Position numbers and translations under genes: made by a program. Of a stretch of DNA of 64,000 nucleotides, positions 14,001 through 27,262 are shown one piece after another. The stretch covers positions 34,718,670 through 34,782,669 of the forward strand of contig NC_068344.1 in NCBI RefSeq assembly GCF_014633365.1, given 5' to 3'. A model generated the notes under the pieces. It ran no database searches. It was given only the letters and a program-made list of their open reading frames with translations, and was not told the DNA's origin. This DNA is from Diospyros lotus (Eukaryota; Streptophyta; Magnoliopsida; Ericales; Ebenaceae). Position 1 is the first letter of the stretch. The number at the start of each line of letters is the position of its first letter.

Positions 14001-16023
14001 AAAGGGAAGCACTGTAAGCCCAAACAACAGGACAATCTTGGCAGACCACCATCCAGAATGCCACAGTTCTCTAGCTTCACACAACTTTGAGGTACCTGCT
14101 GTAGAAAAAAACATCACAAAATAGAATATCTGTCTACCGTTGAGGCTTGTATCCGACAGAAGTGATGGAACATTATAGGAGTAAATCATAGTTGAACTAC
14201 TTAGCAAAAAAAAAAAAAAAATCAAAGATCTGACTAACTAATGGCATCCGGCATAAATCACGGAAGTTAAATTTTATTTTCCCAACAAATGCAGATTGCA
14301 TTGTCACCAAATTTCGAATTTTATAATTCCAATTGTGGTCAATCTCACAAGTTTCAATCCTCAATCTGCTTGTTTTTCCATCATAGGCTCAAACTCCAGC
14401 ACGGAAAATAACAATAAGAATAATAATTTAATGCATACATAGAGAACAGATAGCAAAACTATTATTGGTAGCCAAATGGCACAACATTGGTGGTCCAACC
14501 TTGATGCAAATTGTTTTTCTTGTGTTTCGGGGCCCAAAGAAAAAAAAAAAAAAACAGAGAGAGGCACCGCAACTTACATTGCACAAACTCATTATTAACG
14601 CATAAAGATCATTTTGCATAAAAATTCAGTGAAGGACTTGATATTTCAAGAGATTTCTGGACTTCTCTTGAAACAGTTATCCTACTTTTTGTGTTTTCTG
14701 CTACAGACCAGGCCAACTTAGAGGAGAGAACTTTCTTACGTGGGATCTAAAAAGTTGCTATCAACTAGAAAAGATTTCAGAATTGTTGAGCAGAAATTTT
14801 TTTTTTTTTTGTTTTTTTTTTCAAAGACAGAACACGCTTAAAGATTTCAGAGCTGTTAGAAGAGATGAAGTAATGTTATTCAATTGAAGGATACAGAACA
14901 TCCTAAGCTCACTCTCAGAACTCCTTCTGTACCCAAGCATTCTTTGCCAGCTTCACATCCTTTTAGTCCTGTATACAAATCAACTATGTGAGTATCCCGT
15001 GGAAAATATTGTTCTGGACCTTAATGTAATAGAGAGTTCACATGGCAAAAAGGGCATCAAAATTTTGGCCGGTCTTATGATACTGGTTGAACTTTGTCAA
15101 CTCTATAGTGTACTTTGTAGGCACCATATGATGTGATTCTCATCACATGGTCACTTCAAAAGGCATGAGGAGAGTACCTCAAACTGTCAACATGCCACAT
15201 GAGGAAGGTAATGCAATTTAAGAAACACGGCAGGAGATCATTGAGATTGTAATAAACCTCATATGAAATATGTGGGGACAATCTTGGGCTTTGAAGCTAT
15301 CAGGTTCTGGAAAAGTTAGTGGTACACAACCTTGCCCTGTGTTGGATACACTATTCCATGTTTTAACATGTGATGCTTAAGTTGCAATGGAGCAACCTTA
15401 CTTCTACGACAAGGCCTGCTTTCCTCACAGGAAATTAAACTCATTTCTCCAAAAAAGTTCAAGATAATGGTAGTTTATGAATGCTACAGACCAATCCAAT
15501 AGGACTGGTGCTGACCTTATAAAACTATAATGGGACTCCCAACTTGTTTCTTTTTTCACTCTTTGTCTGAACGCAGTGGTCATGCAGGCACTCATCCCTT
15601 AGAATCAGTAAACATCAGGATTTCTCCAGGATCAAAGCGAGACAATATCAGATATGAGGCATTTTATTTCTTTTTTTAGATAAATAGGTTTTAGGTGGTC
15701 TTATATGAAACTGTAACCTGACATCTCGGTGGCATGATCCAATCAGAGTTATAGTCTGATGAGTGATGGCTAGCAGAATAATTTCTTCAAAGCAAACAAA
15801 CAAATAATTCAAGAAATTAATCCATCTTACTTTTCATTGTTGTCAAAGCATTATGGCCATAATCCCGAACAGCCCATGCAAGCAAAGTCGCAATGAGAAA
15901 GATAAAGCTATAAACATATCTGGCCATCCAAGGATTGGAGCCACTATAGAACTGACTGCACCAAGTGCCCCTCATGAGCTTGGCATACCGTTCCATGGTG
16001 CTATTTTTAATGGCCTTCTCCAT
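11010..16023 (-). CDS. SERINC/TMS family multi-pass membrane protein
   Basis: Serine incorporator (TMS/TDE) family, a multi-pass membrane protein. The animal name refers to serine incorporation into lipids; the plant role is poorly defined. Exons on the minus strand: 15831-16023, 14895-14968, 13970-14129, 13829-13853, 13600-13689, 13061-13232, 12906-12979, 12237-12306, 11818-11889, 11618-11751, 11357-11430 and 11010-11068; 398 aa, with phases consistent at every junction. Family blocks in order: NPWMARYVY, LAWAVRDYG, CLGTEGVLRVSLG, WHSGWW, HFGAGVFLLIQL, ILMYIWYAPDSSCLLN, SLHPKVNAGFLTP, PYGFGFFHFVFATGAMY, TIDVGWTSTWVRIVNEWLA and YIWMLVGP. Length and blocks match the shorter plant subgroup (At4g13345-like) rather than the At1g16180 type. 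Exon 4 is only 25 bp. An in-frame TAA precedes the chosen ATG, and a second Met lies at residue 10. Confidence 0.92.
12640..12718. repeat. Tandem duplication ending in (GA)n, SERINC intron
   Basis: A unit of about 45 bp (GAGTAAGTTCATAGCAATAT and onward, ending in a GA run) occurs twice in direct tandem within the intron between coding exons 7 and 8. The GA tracts differ in length, as expected from slippage. Confidence 0.75.
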
Positions 16024-16116
16024 TTTGTGATTCAGTGTTGGTTATTATCTTCCATCACATGCAGCATCAACAGATGGTCAGGGACCTAGTAGATTGATTC
16101 CAGTGGCTCCTCTCAA
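15831..16116 (-). promoter_or_regulatory. Second transcribed exon of the SERINC gene with an upstream ORF
   Basis: A splice acceptor (TTGCAG) places the exon start at 16116. Between it and the main ATG at 16023 lies an 11-codon upstream ORF (16032-16067, minus strand) ending 8 bases before the main ATG. A donor at 17791 (CAG/GTAACA) on the minus strand fits a leader exon at about 17792-17900, implying a 1.67-kb 5'UTR intron (16117-17791). Such leader introns are common in plants. The splice pairing is my inference. Confidence 0.5.
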
Positions 16117-17147
16117 CTGCAATGCAACAATCATGATGTTTAGTAAGACATGAGGGGATTGCCTTTTCCACGTGGGACAAGGTTAAAAAAAAAAAAAATG
16201 AATGACCAAGTTTCAACAATTACAAAGCTTTGTTTTAAAGATGGACCTTAGCCAATTATTATTTGGAAATCAAATTCTTAAGCAAATCACTACTCGAATA
16301 GAGGGTCTTAAAGTAAACTTGCCATTCTTGAAGTGATGTCCTAGTTCATTCTAAGAATTAATTAGTATTCTTGGGGTTTCCTTTTGATTTCCCCAGACCA
16401 CAAGAAAAGTCAGCTCCTCCCCAATTTTACCATAATTCATATAGAAGAATGTTTATATTAACATTACTGGATATGAGAGAGGGTTGATTTCAATATTAAA
16501 AAAAAAGGTGCCTCACAAGGCCGAATTTCAGGAATCCAAAGTATATGCACTACTATGGATGTACAATATATTAGCTGGTTGACTAAAATTTAATGTAACA
16601 CCAGTACTGCTAGCAGTAGTTGCAGGAGTGACAGGTAATCAAACAGAAAACAACACATAAAAAAGGAAAGAAAAAGGGCAGACAGCTAAAGAAAGTGACG
16701 TTTTCCATAGACAGCACATGGCTACACTGGTCAAATGGCTGGTGTGCCGAGTCCTACAATGCAGTCACTTAAGCTAGAAATACACTTAGCAGTATGATGT
16801 ATAATATGATTGAATAATATGATCAAATGGATGATGTTATCTATTACGTCAATGTTATGAAATTGAGTCAAGGATATTACATCTTGTTTTGGGGAGGATT
16901 AAATTTGGACATAAAACTTCAACCATAAGACCAAGATATTTCTTCTTTTATGTGGATGAAGAAACCTCATTATAGGAGTTCTTCGCCGTTGAAGCCTTTT
17001 CCAGTGGTAACTAGCATCGACCAACACTCTTACATGCCTATATTGGTAACTGGAAGTGGAGAAACCATTTCTATATTAATCATTAGAGAAAAAAGGAACT
17101 TCCAGATTCTTATAGGACTTCCCGGAAGAGTCAGGACATTAACCCAA

Positions 17148-17227
17148 AAGTATCTCATTAATTTATATAGTAATCCCAGTATCCGCGCCACACCTATATA
17201 GTAATCCCAGTATCTCATTAATTTATA
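17148..17227. repeat. Imperfect direct repeats in the SERINC leader intron
   Basis: The phrase ATAGTAATCCCAGTAT occurs at about 17167 and again at 17199, each with neighbouring copies of TATCTCATTAATTTATAT. This is a small local duplication with no coding value. Confidence 0.6.
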
Positions 17228-17884
17228 TTTCCAACATCACTGCCAATAATTGTTCAACTCGAACAGAAGCGTTTACTTCTTAGTATTTATTCACCAGGCC
17301 CACACACTCTCTTTTCTCTAGCACCTGTAGAGAAAGATAAACTGGAGCTAGAGAGAAGGTGAGATACGAACGCATTTCCTATAACAATTCAGAAAAAAAT
17401 ACAGCATTAATTAGAGAAAAAGTGAGATTGTCATTCAACTCCAAATTGTGGTGAAATATTTCCATTCCTACATCTCCAAAAATGAACAATAGAGTTAATT
17501 TTTTTTACTGAATGAGCTCACTAAATAAGAGTAAGAATTAACGACAAAAGCTCGATCACACAGGCCAAGTAGATGAATGCATAAAACAAAATGCGCACAT
17601 ATATCCAGATTTCATTGAACATCACACTGAGTTTCATTTCAGATCGTAATCGTATTCACGCACATTGAACTGATCAACGAAACCGATCAAAAGTGAACAA
17701 ATTAATCAAACGAACTCACGCAGTTCCACAACATATATAACAAATATTCAAGCATAACAGTGCATTCAAGATGTAAAACAGATGATGTTACCTGAAAGAC
17801 AGAGACCTCAGAAGCAAACTCAAATAGCGGATTCGTATCTCAAGTAGAGGACATTGCCTTCCTGCAGAAGAAGCTTCAAGCAAC

Positions 17885-17928
<44 letters not shown>

Positions 17929-17929
17929 C
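17885..17929. repeat. Compound (CT)13(AT)9 microsatellite
   Basis: A CT dinucleotide run at 17885-17910 is followed directly by an AT run to about 17928. It sits at the presumed 5' end of the SERINC transcript, where it reads as (AT)n(AG)n on the coding strand. CT/GA tracts near plant start sites can affect expression, and length variation is expected here. Confidence 0.9.
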
Positions 17930-17934
17930 TGAGA

Positions 17935-20220
17935 TCTTCGACTTGTATGTATATTGTCGACTAGTCCCGACTATTTCAACAAACACCGGGCTTTTCAGTC
18001 ACTTGGGCTCGCACTGGATATTTATAATTTTTAAACTTTTTATTTTTATCAAAAATTAAATTGGTAGCATCTGAATAAAAAAAAAAAAAAAACCCAAACG
18101 TTCCTTCTTCCCCTGCTTTGAGGGTGTCCGGCAAATAGCTTGCCGCGAATTGTGCTTTCCTGTTTCTTTTTCTTAATATTATCATGAAATAGTTTAATAC
18201 TAAACAAAATAAAAATATGTAATATTATATCAAACATACATATGAATATTAAAAGGATAATATTAATAATGACTCATATTTTTATATTTTAAAATTTTAA
18301 AAGTAAAAGTTGAAAACATTAACACATGCAATATTTTGCTTAATTAATATGGTTGAAATATTAATATATTTTAAATTGCAAGGAAACAGAAACAAATACA
18401 ATATAAAATAAAAACAGAGAAATAATATTATCTTACAAAAAGTAAAATTAGAAACACGAGAATATAAGGGTATTTTGTAAATATAATTTTTAATATAAAA
18501 ATTATAAAAAATAGTTATTTAATTTAAAAATAAACATAAATTTCATAATGTATTCAAACAAAATTTAAAAATAATTTAAAATTTTGAATTAGAGATTGAA
18601 TCGGTTAAAGATAGAATTTTTTTTCATCTCTAACCTTTTCATGAACAGATAAAAAACATGTTTTCGATATCTTTTTAATATTATGAAATAATTTTGAAAT
18701 AATTTTAAAATTATAAAATAAGTTAAAAATATTTTTTAAAATTTTTTTAACATTTTAAAAATAAAAACATTTTAAAAACACCAAAACACCACTGCCGAAA
18801 TATTTCCATGCACCATAGGACATGTTCACAAAGTAAATATATATATTTTTGATCATTATAAGGTAAATAAATCTTAAATATGTGATTTTAATGTCACGCT
18901 TGGTTGTGATGATGGATGCATGGGCTGTTTGCCATTACCAACCACAAAGTAATTATTAAAGTAAATGGCAAAATAATAGTAGTAGTTTGAATCATTGCCT
19001 TCTCACTTTCCTTCTTTGCATTTTTAATCCTTAGTCTTCCATCATTATGAAAATAGGCATGAAATATATGCATTGGGGTGGACCAGAATTTTGGGTTGCA
19101 AATATTATATTATTAATATTTAATATAATAATGTTATTAAATATTAATACAGTTAAGATACTATATTTTAATGTTACATGAAATTAATTTCTTTTTTTTT
19201 TTTTTGGGAGTGCAGTGTTGGATCTTAGAACTTCAATTTTGGGTATGAAAATTTGAGGAGGTGAATAAGGACAAAAGAGTGGAAGTTAATGGTGATATTG
19301 AAGTGACAATGATGATGATAGCACATGGTCCAATATTAATCAACACAAGCATGTTTGGTCTATCTACCATATTCGAATAATTCACATCAATTGCTTGGCT
19401 ATGGTGTTAGGTAACATACTATTTTTGTTTAGGGTACAAAAGGAAATTATGTTTTTTGCTTGATGGGGTCATTGTATTGAATGTTCACGAACAAAAATTG
19501 TCCAATTAGATGAACGGTGATTTTATAAATAATTAATTAACCAAGTCGGGTGAGGCAAGTGGACCACGTTTGGTGTAATGGTTGTGGGCTCAGGCCAACC
19601 AAAGGCATCATATTGCTTGGGATATGGTAGCTGGAGTGGCCAATTTATTGCTCATGATGTGGTGCCGGGAATAAGCTAAATTGTTGGTAACAAATAGAAT
19701 TTGAGACTTTTAGCTCACTTCTTATCATATCATTATAACTTTTAATACTTAAAGTTTACACGCTTCGTCATCTTTGTGGTGCTTGATTGTAAATAAAATT
19801 ATTATATTATTTGTATAGAATAATATAATATTTGATTAACATGAACAAAATTAAAGAGGGACATGAACTTCACCTATCTGTATGTTTATTTCAAGTTTGA
19901 ATTATATAATTAATTAATAATTAAAAATAAAATATAATAAAATTTAGAATTATTACACCCGAAACATAAATCAAGTGGTCGAATAAATAATATATCAATA
20001 TTAATTCGATGGATTATAAGTTCGATCCTCATTTTATGTAAGAACTAAAGATTTAATTTGTAATTATTAGATCAAGAGCATGAAGAAGAACGTGCTAAGA
20101 CAATCATCCCAATAAAAATTAAGATTATTATTCAAAAATTGAGTGATTTTCACCCAACAACTTAGGTGTCCGATGGTTAGCACTCTTTGAAATTATGTGA
20201 TTTATGCTGTTTGAGCTTCT
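17935..20220. other. Intergenic region between the SERINC and ABCG genes
   Basis: About 2.3 kb of AT-rich sequence. It should include the SERINC promoter (low-coordinate end) and the 3' flank of the ABCG gene (high end). No open frame of note. A phrase near 19960-20040 (CAAGTGGTCGA, then AAGTTCGATCCTC) looks faintly like the A and B boxes of a degraded tRNA-derived SINE, but this is weak. Confidence 0.4.
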
Positions 20221-23200
20221 TCATCTTTTCTGGAAATTTAAACCCCAAAGGGCACCGCAAAACACCAGTGCAAAGATGGCCGCGAATCCGATCATGCCGC
20301 CAGAGATGGCTCCCAGAAATTCTTTTCTGTACCCGAAATACCTTGACGTGAATTCGGCCACCGTCTCGCCGTTGCTGAGCACCAGCTCCGAATCTCCATA
20401 TTGCGAAGACGCCAGTCCGTACAAGCTCCACGAAACGGGGCACGCCCATTCGTACCACTTCCACCATGGCGGAATCCTCTGCAATAAAATCAAGTGACGC
20501 GGGTTTATTAGTTCCGTCTGTTCTTCGGCAGGAAGATTCAGTTTAGATGGCTACGTACTGGTCGAGGAATCAGGAAGCCTGAGAAGAGATTCCACACAGT
20601 GAAGAAGACGCCGCATAGTGATGCGGAGGTCTCTAGATTTGGAGTTAGGGCTACCACCATCATCCCGAAGTAGGTGTAGTAGAGAATGGTGATGAAGAAG
20701 AAGGACAGGTATAGGAAGAGCTTCGTCGGCTGCCACACGAATCCGATCATGGCGTAGACTGTGATCCCATAGATAAGAGTCTGAGCCAATATGTAGGGGA
20801 TTTCAATTACCAGCTGAACATTGGAGGGAATTTTGATTAGTTGTAAATAGAAATGATGAACGACCGAAGATCGTGTTGTGAATTGATACCTCAGCAATTG
20901 CATAAGGAAAGGTGGAATACACCCCTGCAGCCCTCTCTCTGTAAAAGATGGCTCGTTCAGTAGTGATGACTGGGAGCACCGAGAAGCAGGCATGTGTTGC
21001 CAAGAACATTATGGCCATGTACATGGAGCCGACCCCATCGAGTACGTCCTGTTCCTCGCACCTGTGAATTTAAGGTAACGCTATAGATAGAGATGGCTGA
21101 TGATATAAACCATAATTAGCCGTTTGAGGTTTTTGTACCTTCTTGAGCCGAGGCCCCAAAACACAATTCCAAGAGTGAAGCCTGTTAGAATTCCACATAG
21201 GAGCCGGACAGAGTTGTACGGCGTGTTGCGCCAGTATGACTTGCATTGTCTCCATAGGCATGTTTTGAATTGAGCGAGGAAAGGCTGAAAGTAATTAGGC
21301 AAGTCGAGATCTCTTGAATTAGGCATCGGTGTACTCAACTGCTCAATCAAGGCTTTGTTTCTCCTGCAGGAATTCATTTTAACTGTTTAACTATCTGTTT
21401 GGATAATAAGACCACAAGGGAGAGTTATCTTTATTGCTATATGCTAACCTATAGAGATCGGAGTTCTTGTATACATGGGAAAAATTAGCATCTGGAGGCT
21501 CTTGCTCCACTCCTGTGATCACTTCCATCAACCATGTTGCCGGGTTGTACCCCCTTTTTATCTTAGGAACTCCTTTGATTTCCTTCAAACCACAAATAGA
21601 AGAAATATAAGGGGAGATAGAAGAAGAGGTTCCCCTTTTTGAGGTCAAGAAGTCTTAATTCTGTCTTGAACTACCTCAAAGTACTTGATCATATGGCGCG
21701 ACTCGTTTCCCAGAGGACCCACATATATTTCCTCGCCACCTTGGCTCAGTAGGAAGAGCTGCCATCGCGAAAGATCAAAAATTTGTGTAGGGAACGGGAA
21801 TTGAAATAGGTGTTGTAGGAGATGAACAACTTCTCAGTTCTCACCTCGTCAAAAGATTCAAAAATTTCAGTACTTGGTTGATGAACTGTACACACCACGG
21901 CTCTTCCAGCATCCACGATGTTTCTGACGTTTCTCATGACAATTGCAGCCGCTCTAGAGTCGAGCCCTGTGGTTGGCTCGTCCATGAATATTATCGAGGG
22001 GTTGGCTACTAGTTCCACTGCAACCGTTAGCCTTTTGTGCTGCTCGATTGAGAGGCCATTCGTTGTAGGAAATCCAACCAACGCGTCTTTTAATGGTGTG
22101 AGTTCAATCATTTCCATGACCTCCATGACAAAAATCTGTACCATTTGAGGAAGAAATGTGAATAGCGCAAACAGAAAGAAATATTGAAAAAGACGACTAA
22201 CTAGAGATAAAACTTCACTGGACTCGCCTCTTTAATCTCAGACTTGACCTCTGAAGGCAACCGAAGGAAAGCTGAGAAAAGTAGGGACTCATAGACCGTG
22301 AGAAGTGGAGAGTGGATGCCATTTTGTTCGCAGTATCCAGAAATTCGAGCAAATGTTTTCTGCTTCTTAGGGTAGCCTGAAATGTTGATGTTTCCTTCTA
22401 TATGTCCAATGTTTTTCCTTCCAGCCAACACCTCGAGCAGTGTGGTCTTACCAGCCCCGCTAACACCCATAAGTGCTGTTAGGACTCCCGGCCTTACAGT
22501 TCCGCTTACTCCCTTGAGAATTTCCAGCCGATCCCCTTGACTGCCTTTAGCTTTTGATTCCTAAATGAATATAAAGCTCATTTAACTACTGACTTCTTGT
22601 GAACAAATTACCTCATCAGAAATCTAGAAATCACAGTTACCTTCGGGATATCTACTGAATATCGGATATTCTCAAATGTGATGGAAAGAGGTATAAATGG
22701 GAGAAACATTCCTTTACCCTTTCGGCTTGCTCCAACAGAACATTCACCTGTCATTCAATCAATGTTTTTTTCTGTGATTCTGAAGTTAATGTTGAGACCA
22801 TGTGAGGCATCAAAAGAGCTTGCTTACGCTTGGAAGGTTTCTTGTTCACAGAGCTTGCATCCTTCTCTGTTGTTCCGTTGGCCTCTGTTTCACCTGTTAT
22901 GTTCACATGTCTCTCCTTCAAATATTCTTTAGACAGAAACACTACCTTCCGAGATTCTGCAGGATTTGGTTAAAAAAATCGGTTAGTTGGCTTAAAATCA
23001 AAGCCCCACAAGTAGCCCGTAACGATGGATAGAGCTTACGATTGAGATAGGCATGAGCCACAATATGGATCCCAATGAACAATATTATGAAACCGACAAG
23101 TGCACCAACGCCAATCCAATACCAATATCTAGTAGCAAAAATCCCACGAGACTTCAAGATGGATATACCAAGCGGTTCTGCTGATGATGTATTGTAAACC

Positions 23201-26200
23201 TACAATTTGGGAGAAAAATGATTTTAAGGTTCCCATTCACAGTCAAGGTTTCTGAACCCGACTTTCTCTGACAAGAAGACTTACGTTTTCCCAATTCAAG
23301 CCGAGGAATTCGTTGATCGAAAGTGCAGTATTCACGTACATCAGAGGTGAAGTCCAGTAACCCCAAATCAGCCAATTCTTCATATTCTCTGGAAAAGAAA
23401 CAGAACCTCGTTAGAGCAGGATTCCACATTAACAAATGCTCAAAAGTCTAATTTCATTTAAAAAAAAAAACAAAAATCTTGGGGATCCATATGAATTCGT
23501 ACGCCGCGACAAGGCAAAGCCACTAAAAACCAAAAGCCAGACCAGTGCAATGTTTGCCCCTGTATTGGCAACATTATGGTCCCTACTTAATCCGGCAATG
23601 CATCTAAAAAGTCCATAAGACATCTGGCCGCTCAATGCAAGGAGCAAAAATTGCCTAAACAACCTGGATTAAAATAAGTAGAGATTTTAGTAGAGATCGA
23701 GGAAGAGGAAGCTACTTAAAAGATAACTTGTCTTAAGACTGACCCTTCAGCAGTAGGATCAAATCCAATTGCATAGTAAGTTATCGAAACCCAGATGGCA
23801 ACTTCAACTGTCGATATAGGGGACCTGACAATTGATGCTGGCAATGAGCATGCCCATGAAGGATAAAAATGGCCCGTTTGTTTGTAGAAGACCGGAAGTC
23901 TGGCGATTGTCATCGGTAATTCAGGAAACCCAGTGAACAAAGTTGCAATTAAACTGCAATAGAGAGCACCCAAATAAACCGTTCCATCTTCCATCGTTTG
24001 ATGATGCCTTCTGCTCTGCCTGAAGAGTGTTGCAGCTATGGTTGCGAGAATTAAATGCTGCAGCAAGAAAATATTTTATTTTTATTTCCTCCTGTAGAGA
24101 CAGAATTTTGTTAAAAGAGTATGAGAAAACTTCGTCGCTCACTTGAATTATCTTGACTTTGTATACACCCGAGCTCCTCTTGACCAGAATGCATTCTCTA
24201 GATATGCAAGCTCTCAGCAATTCAACCCTGCTAGTTGCATAGCCAGATGTTACTAAAGCTGGAGAATGGTCGTTCAGCTTGCCGAATGGGGTGGCAAGCT
24301 CTTTATGGATCACCTTTCCGATGTGGAATAACTGGAAGGCTGCTGCAAACTCATTGACAGAAATGTAGCCGTGCGTTTTCTCTGCATTAGCCCAGTAATG
24401 CTTTTGATCCTTTCTTGATGTTACCTAAATTCAAAAGATTGGCATCGGAGAGATATATACAAGAATACAATTAATCTTCAATATATATAGTGGTATATGC
24501 TCTATGAGTTATTTATAACTATAGACACTAGAAAGATTTTTCCATTCTAGAAATATGGTGGCATATGCCAATGTCATGCCACATTTATGAGTTAACCATG
24601 TTTAGAATTTGCAAAACTTTCAAGCAACATGAGATGTGCAAGTATCGAAGACTACAAGGATCAGTTTAGTTTTAACTTACTTCCAGCAGGTAGTCAGCAA
24701 CATTTTTTCTAATAGGACATTTAAAACCCATGGATTCGAAGAACTCAAGAACATATTCACGGGGGCCTTGGTAAACAATATGTCCCTCCGAGAGAAGAAT
24801 AATGTCATCGAACAGATTGTAAGTTTCTGGTGCAGGTTGGAGCAGAGAGATTACTGCAGTTTTTTTGAAAGTATGGACCAACTGCTTGATCGAGTTGATG
24901 ATCCGAAAAGTTGTCACGCTGTCAAGACCAGTCGATATATTGTCCATGAAAATTGCCCTTGCAGGACCCATTAGCATTTCCCCTGTATCAACCAAAATAG
25001 CTTCTGACTGAATTGTTCCGTTAATAACAACAATAACAACATGTCAAGCTTTTATCATACTACGTTGATGGACTACGTGGGTGGGCTCATATCAATCTAT
25101 GTGTCTCGCACCATGTTTCACTTGGTTTCTTCCTCTACATCTTTTGTTAAATACACCCTACTTTAATAACATTCATAATGAAGATTCTCATAAAGAATTC
25201 AATGAAGTACTATTTTGCTGTACCTATAGTCACGCGTTTTCTTTGTCCTCCTGAAACACCCCTTACCATTTCATTTCCGATAATTGTATCCGCACAATCT
25301 TCCAAACCTAAAATCTGAAAAAGGTCAAAATAGTAAGTAAAAGAGACAGAAAGAGAAGAACAATGAGTATATGTTGGAAAAAAACCTGAAGCAAGCTTCA
25401 TAAATATCTTGCAAATTACATACCTTAAGAATATAGTCCACAACTATGCTCTCTTTCAGCTTCGAATCTGCAATCTATATTTGAAGATTTGGTCAGCTCC
25501 CCCTTATAACTAGTCGATAATCAAAAATTAAAGTTCATAAAAATAGGCTGATTTCCTCGTACTGTCATCAATGCATCAAGATCCAAGTCTGGCTTCTTGT
25601 TTAATTCGTTCTCTTTTCTCTTAAGCTCTATAACCATGTCTGCCATTGATACAACCAAAAGCATGCAATTAAACTTCCATGAATTGAAATCTTCAATATA
25701 ACTGCAGAGGAACTCACCATAGGCAGCATCAACTCCTTGACATCTAACAGAGAATGATAATGTTTCCCTTACTGTCATTTCAGCAATGTGAACATCAGAT
25801 TGGCTGGTATAAGAGGAGATCCTATGAGGGGCAAACTCATGTATATTGTGACCATTGTATGTCACTGTACCAGAAATCTGATTATTGTGGAACAAGTAAT
25901 ATCAGTTTCAAAAGGTCAACTAAAAAGGGTTTAGTATAAATACAAGGAGTGCCCTCATTTTTCAGAGATTACACTAACTTCCCTTATTGTTCAGAAGTTA
26001 TCAGATAATTCCTTAAGCTTAGATTTACTATATGGAATACCATGAAGTTCTATAAAGTTGCATGGATTTCTGAACAATTATTTGAACAAGGGGAAGTCAT
26101 TGTAATTTCCTGAATGTACAGGTACATGCTGTAATTTAGTGAAACCTCTAGGGTGTTGAGTGTAATTTATCCTAAAAATAAAAATAAAAAAAAGGGAAAA

Positions 26201-26700
26201 GGAAAGAAAGAAGAAAGGGTGTAACATAGCAAGGGATGAATCAGGTTTTCTTTACCTTCAATTCCAAATCAAGTTTTCCAGACAAAGCTAACAAGAAAAT
26301 GGTCTTTCCTGCCCCTGGTGGCCCTAAAAGCAGAGTCATCCTACAACACATTTTCACATATAATATACGGGATAAAAAATTATCACGAGAATAATAATAA
26401 CAATAACATATCAAGTCTTAATCTTATTAAATAGGGTTGACTACATAAATTCTAACCTGCAACTCATTTCATTTCTATTTATAGCCATATCATAAAAAAA
26501 ATCCCATGACACTGCAAAAGAAATTAGCCCCAAACATCCATCCATTTCATTGGGGCTTGATCTTACCTGCCAGGCTTGATAATTCCATTGGCATCATGAA
26601 GAATTGAAAACCTTCTCTTCTTGGTCGGAAGAATGTGGAGATAACCCTTTAAAGCAAGAGGACAGTGCACATTAGTATAGAGAAAATTAAAATATTAGAT

Positions 26701-26735
<35 letters not shown>

Positions 26736-27189
26736 TACCTCAAGGAAATTAAGAAGAGAGTTGGGGACTGTGGGTAAGCCTCTCCTACCCAGGTAGACCT
26801 GGGCATCAACATTCAAATTCCGAAATCTAACTTCAATTGTTGGCATATCAAGAGAGGCTCTGCAGATTTTAGAACAAAACACATTAGTCAATCTGTGGTG
26901 CTATGATCCAAACTCAAAACAGTAAAACAAAAAAGGGCAAAAATGAATGCAGTCATATGAATAAAAAGGGTGTAAAACAAAAAAGGGCAAAAATGAATGC
27001 AATCATATGAATAAAAAGGGTACTTAAAACAGTTATAAACACACAAAACAAAGAACTAAACAGCCAAGAACACCTCTCAATACTCTGTTTCCCCACTCGA
27101 TCCCCATATTGATTATGTTCTTCTTCTCCTCGAACAATGCTGCCTCCCGATACGTCTATCGCCACCGCTCTGTGACTCTCAGACTCCAT
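20221..27189 (-). CDS. Full-size PDR-type ABCG transporter
   Basis: Pleiotropic-drug-resistance ABC transporter (NBD-TMD-NBD-TMD), expected at the plasma membrane; substrate unknown. Minus-strand exons: 27074-27189, 26739-26859, 26567-26646, 26256-26340, 25718-25877, 25563-25639, 25424-25474, 25224-25314, 24681-24982, 24143-24424, 23744-24057, 23503-23663, 23285-23388, 23040-23199, 22828-22956, 22641-22747, 22219-22560, 21845-22135, 21675-21758, 21449-21582, 21139-21363, 20890-21061, 20559-20813 and 20221-20478; 1366 aa, no internal stop. NBD1: Walker A GPPGAGKT, signature VSGGQRKR, Walker B IFMDN (usual Glu replaced by Asn). NBD2: GVSGAGKT, signature LSIEQHKR (usually LSTEQRKR), Walker B IFMDEP, H-loop VHQPS. 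Plant PDR marks include [16 protein letters not shown] and C-terminal GLNFQKR. The N-terminus is short: about 39 residues precede the block [12 protein letters not shown], where PDR proteins usually have well over 100. The subfamily member is not resolved. Confidence 0.9.
26704..26731. repeat. (AT)14 microsatellite in ABCG intron 2
   Basis: An uninterrupted AT run lies just inside the intron, 8 bases past the splice donor of exon 2 (donor at 26738). Length variation here could affect splicing of that intron. Confidence 0.9.
26919..27022. repeat. Tandem duplication of about 51 bp in ABCG intron 1
   Basis: The block GTAAAACAAAAAAGGGCAAA through AATAAAAAGGGT is present twice head to tail, with one base difference (cagtc versus caatc). 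The near-identity suggests a recent duplication. Confidence 0.85.
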
Positions 27190-27252
27190 CAAATTCGGTC
27201 GCGGAGAACAAAAAGCACGGAAAAGGCGAAAACCACAAAGCTCTACCATCGA

Positions 27253-27262
27253 CTTATATAAT
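27253..27262 (-). promoter_or_regulatory. TATA box of the ABCG gene
   Basis: On the minus strand the sequence ATTATATAAG lies about 65 bases upstream of the ATG at 27189. This leaves room for a start site about 30 bases downstream and a leader of roughly 35 bases. It supports 27189 as the start codon over the in-frame ATG at 27321, which lies upstream of the TATA box. Confidence 0.55.
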
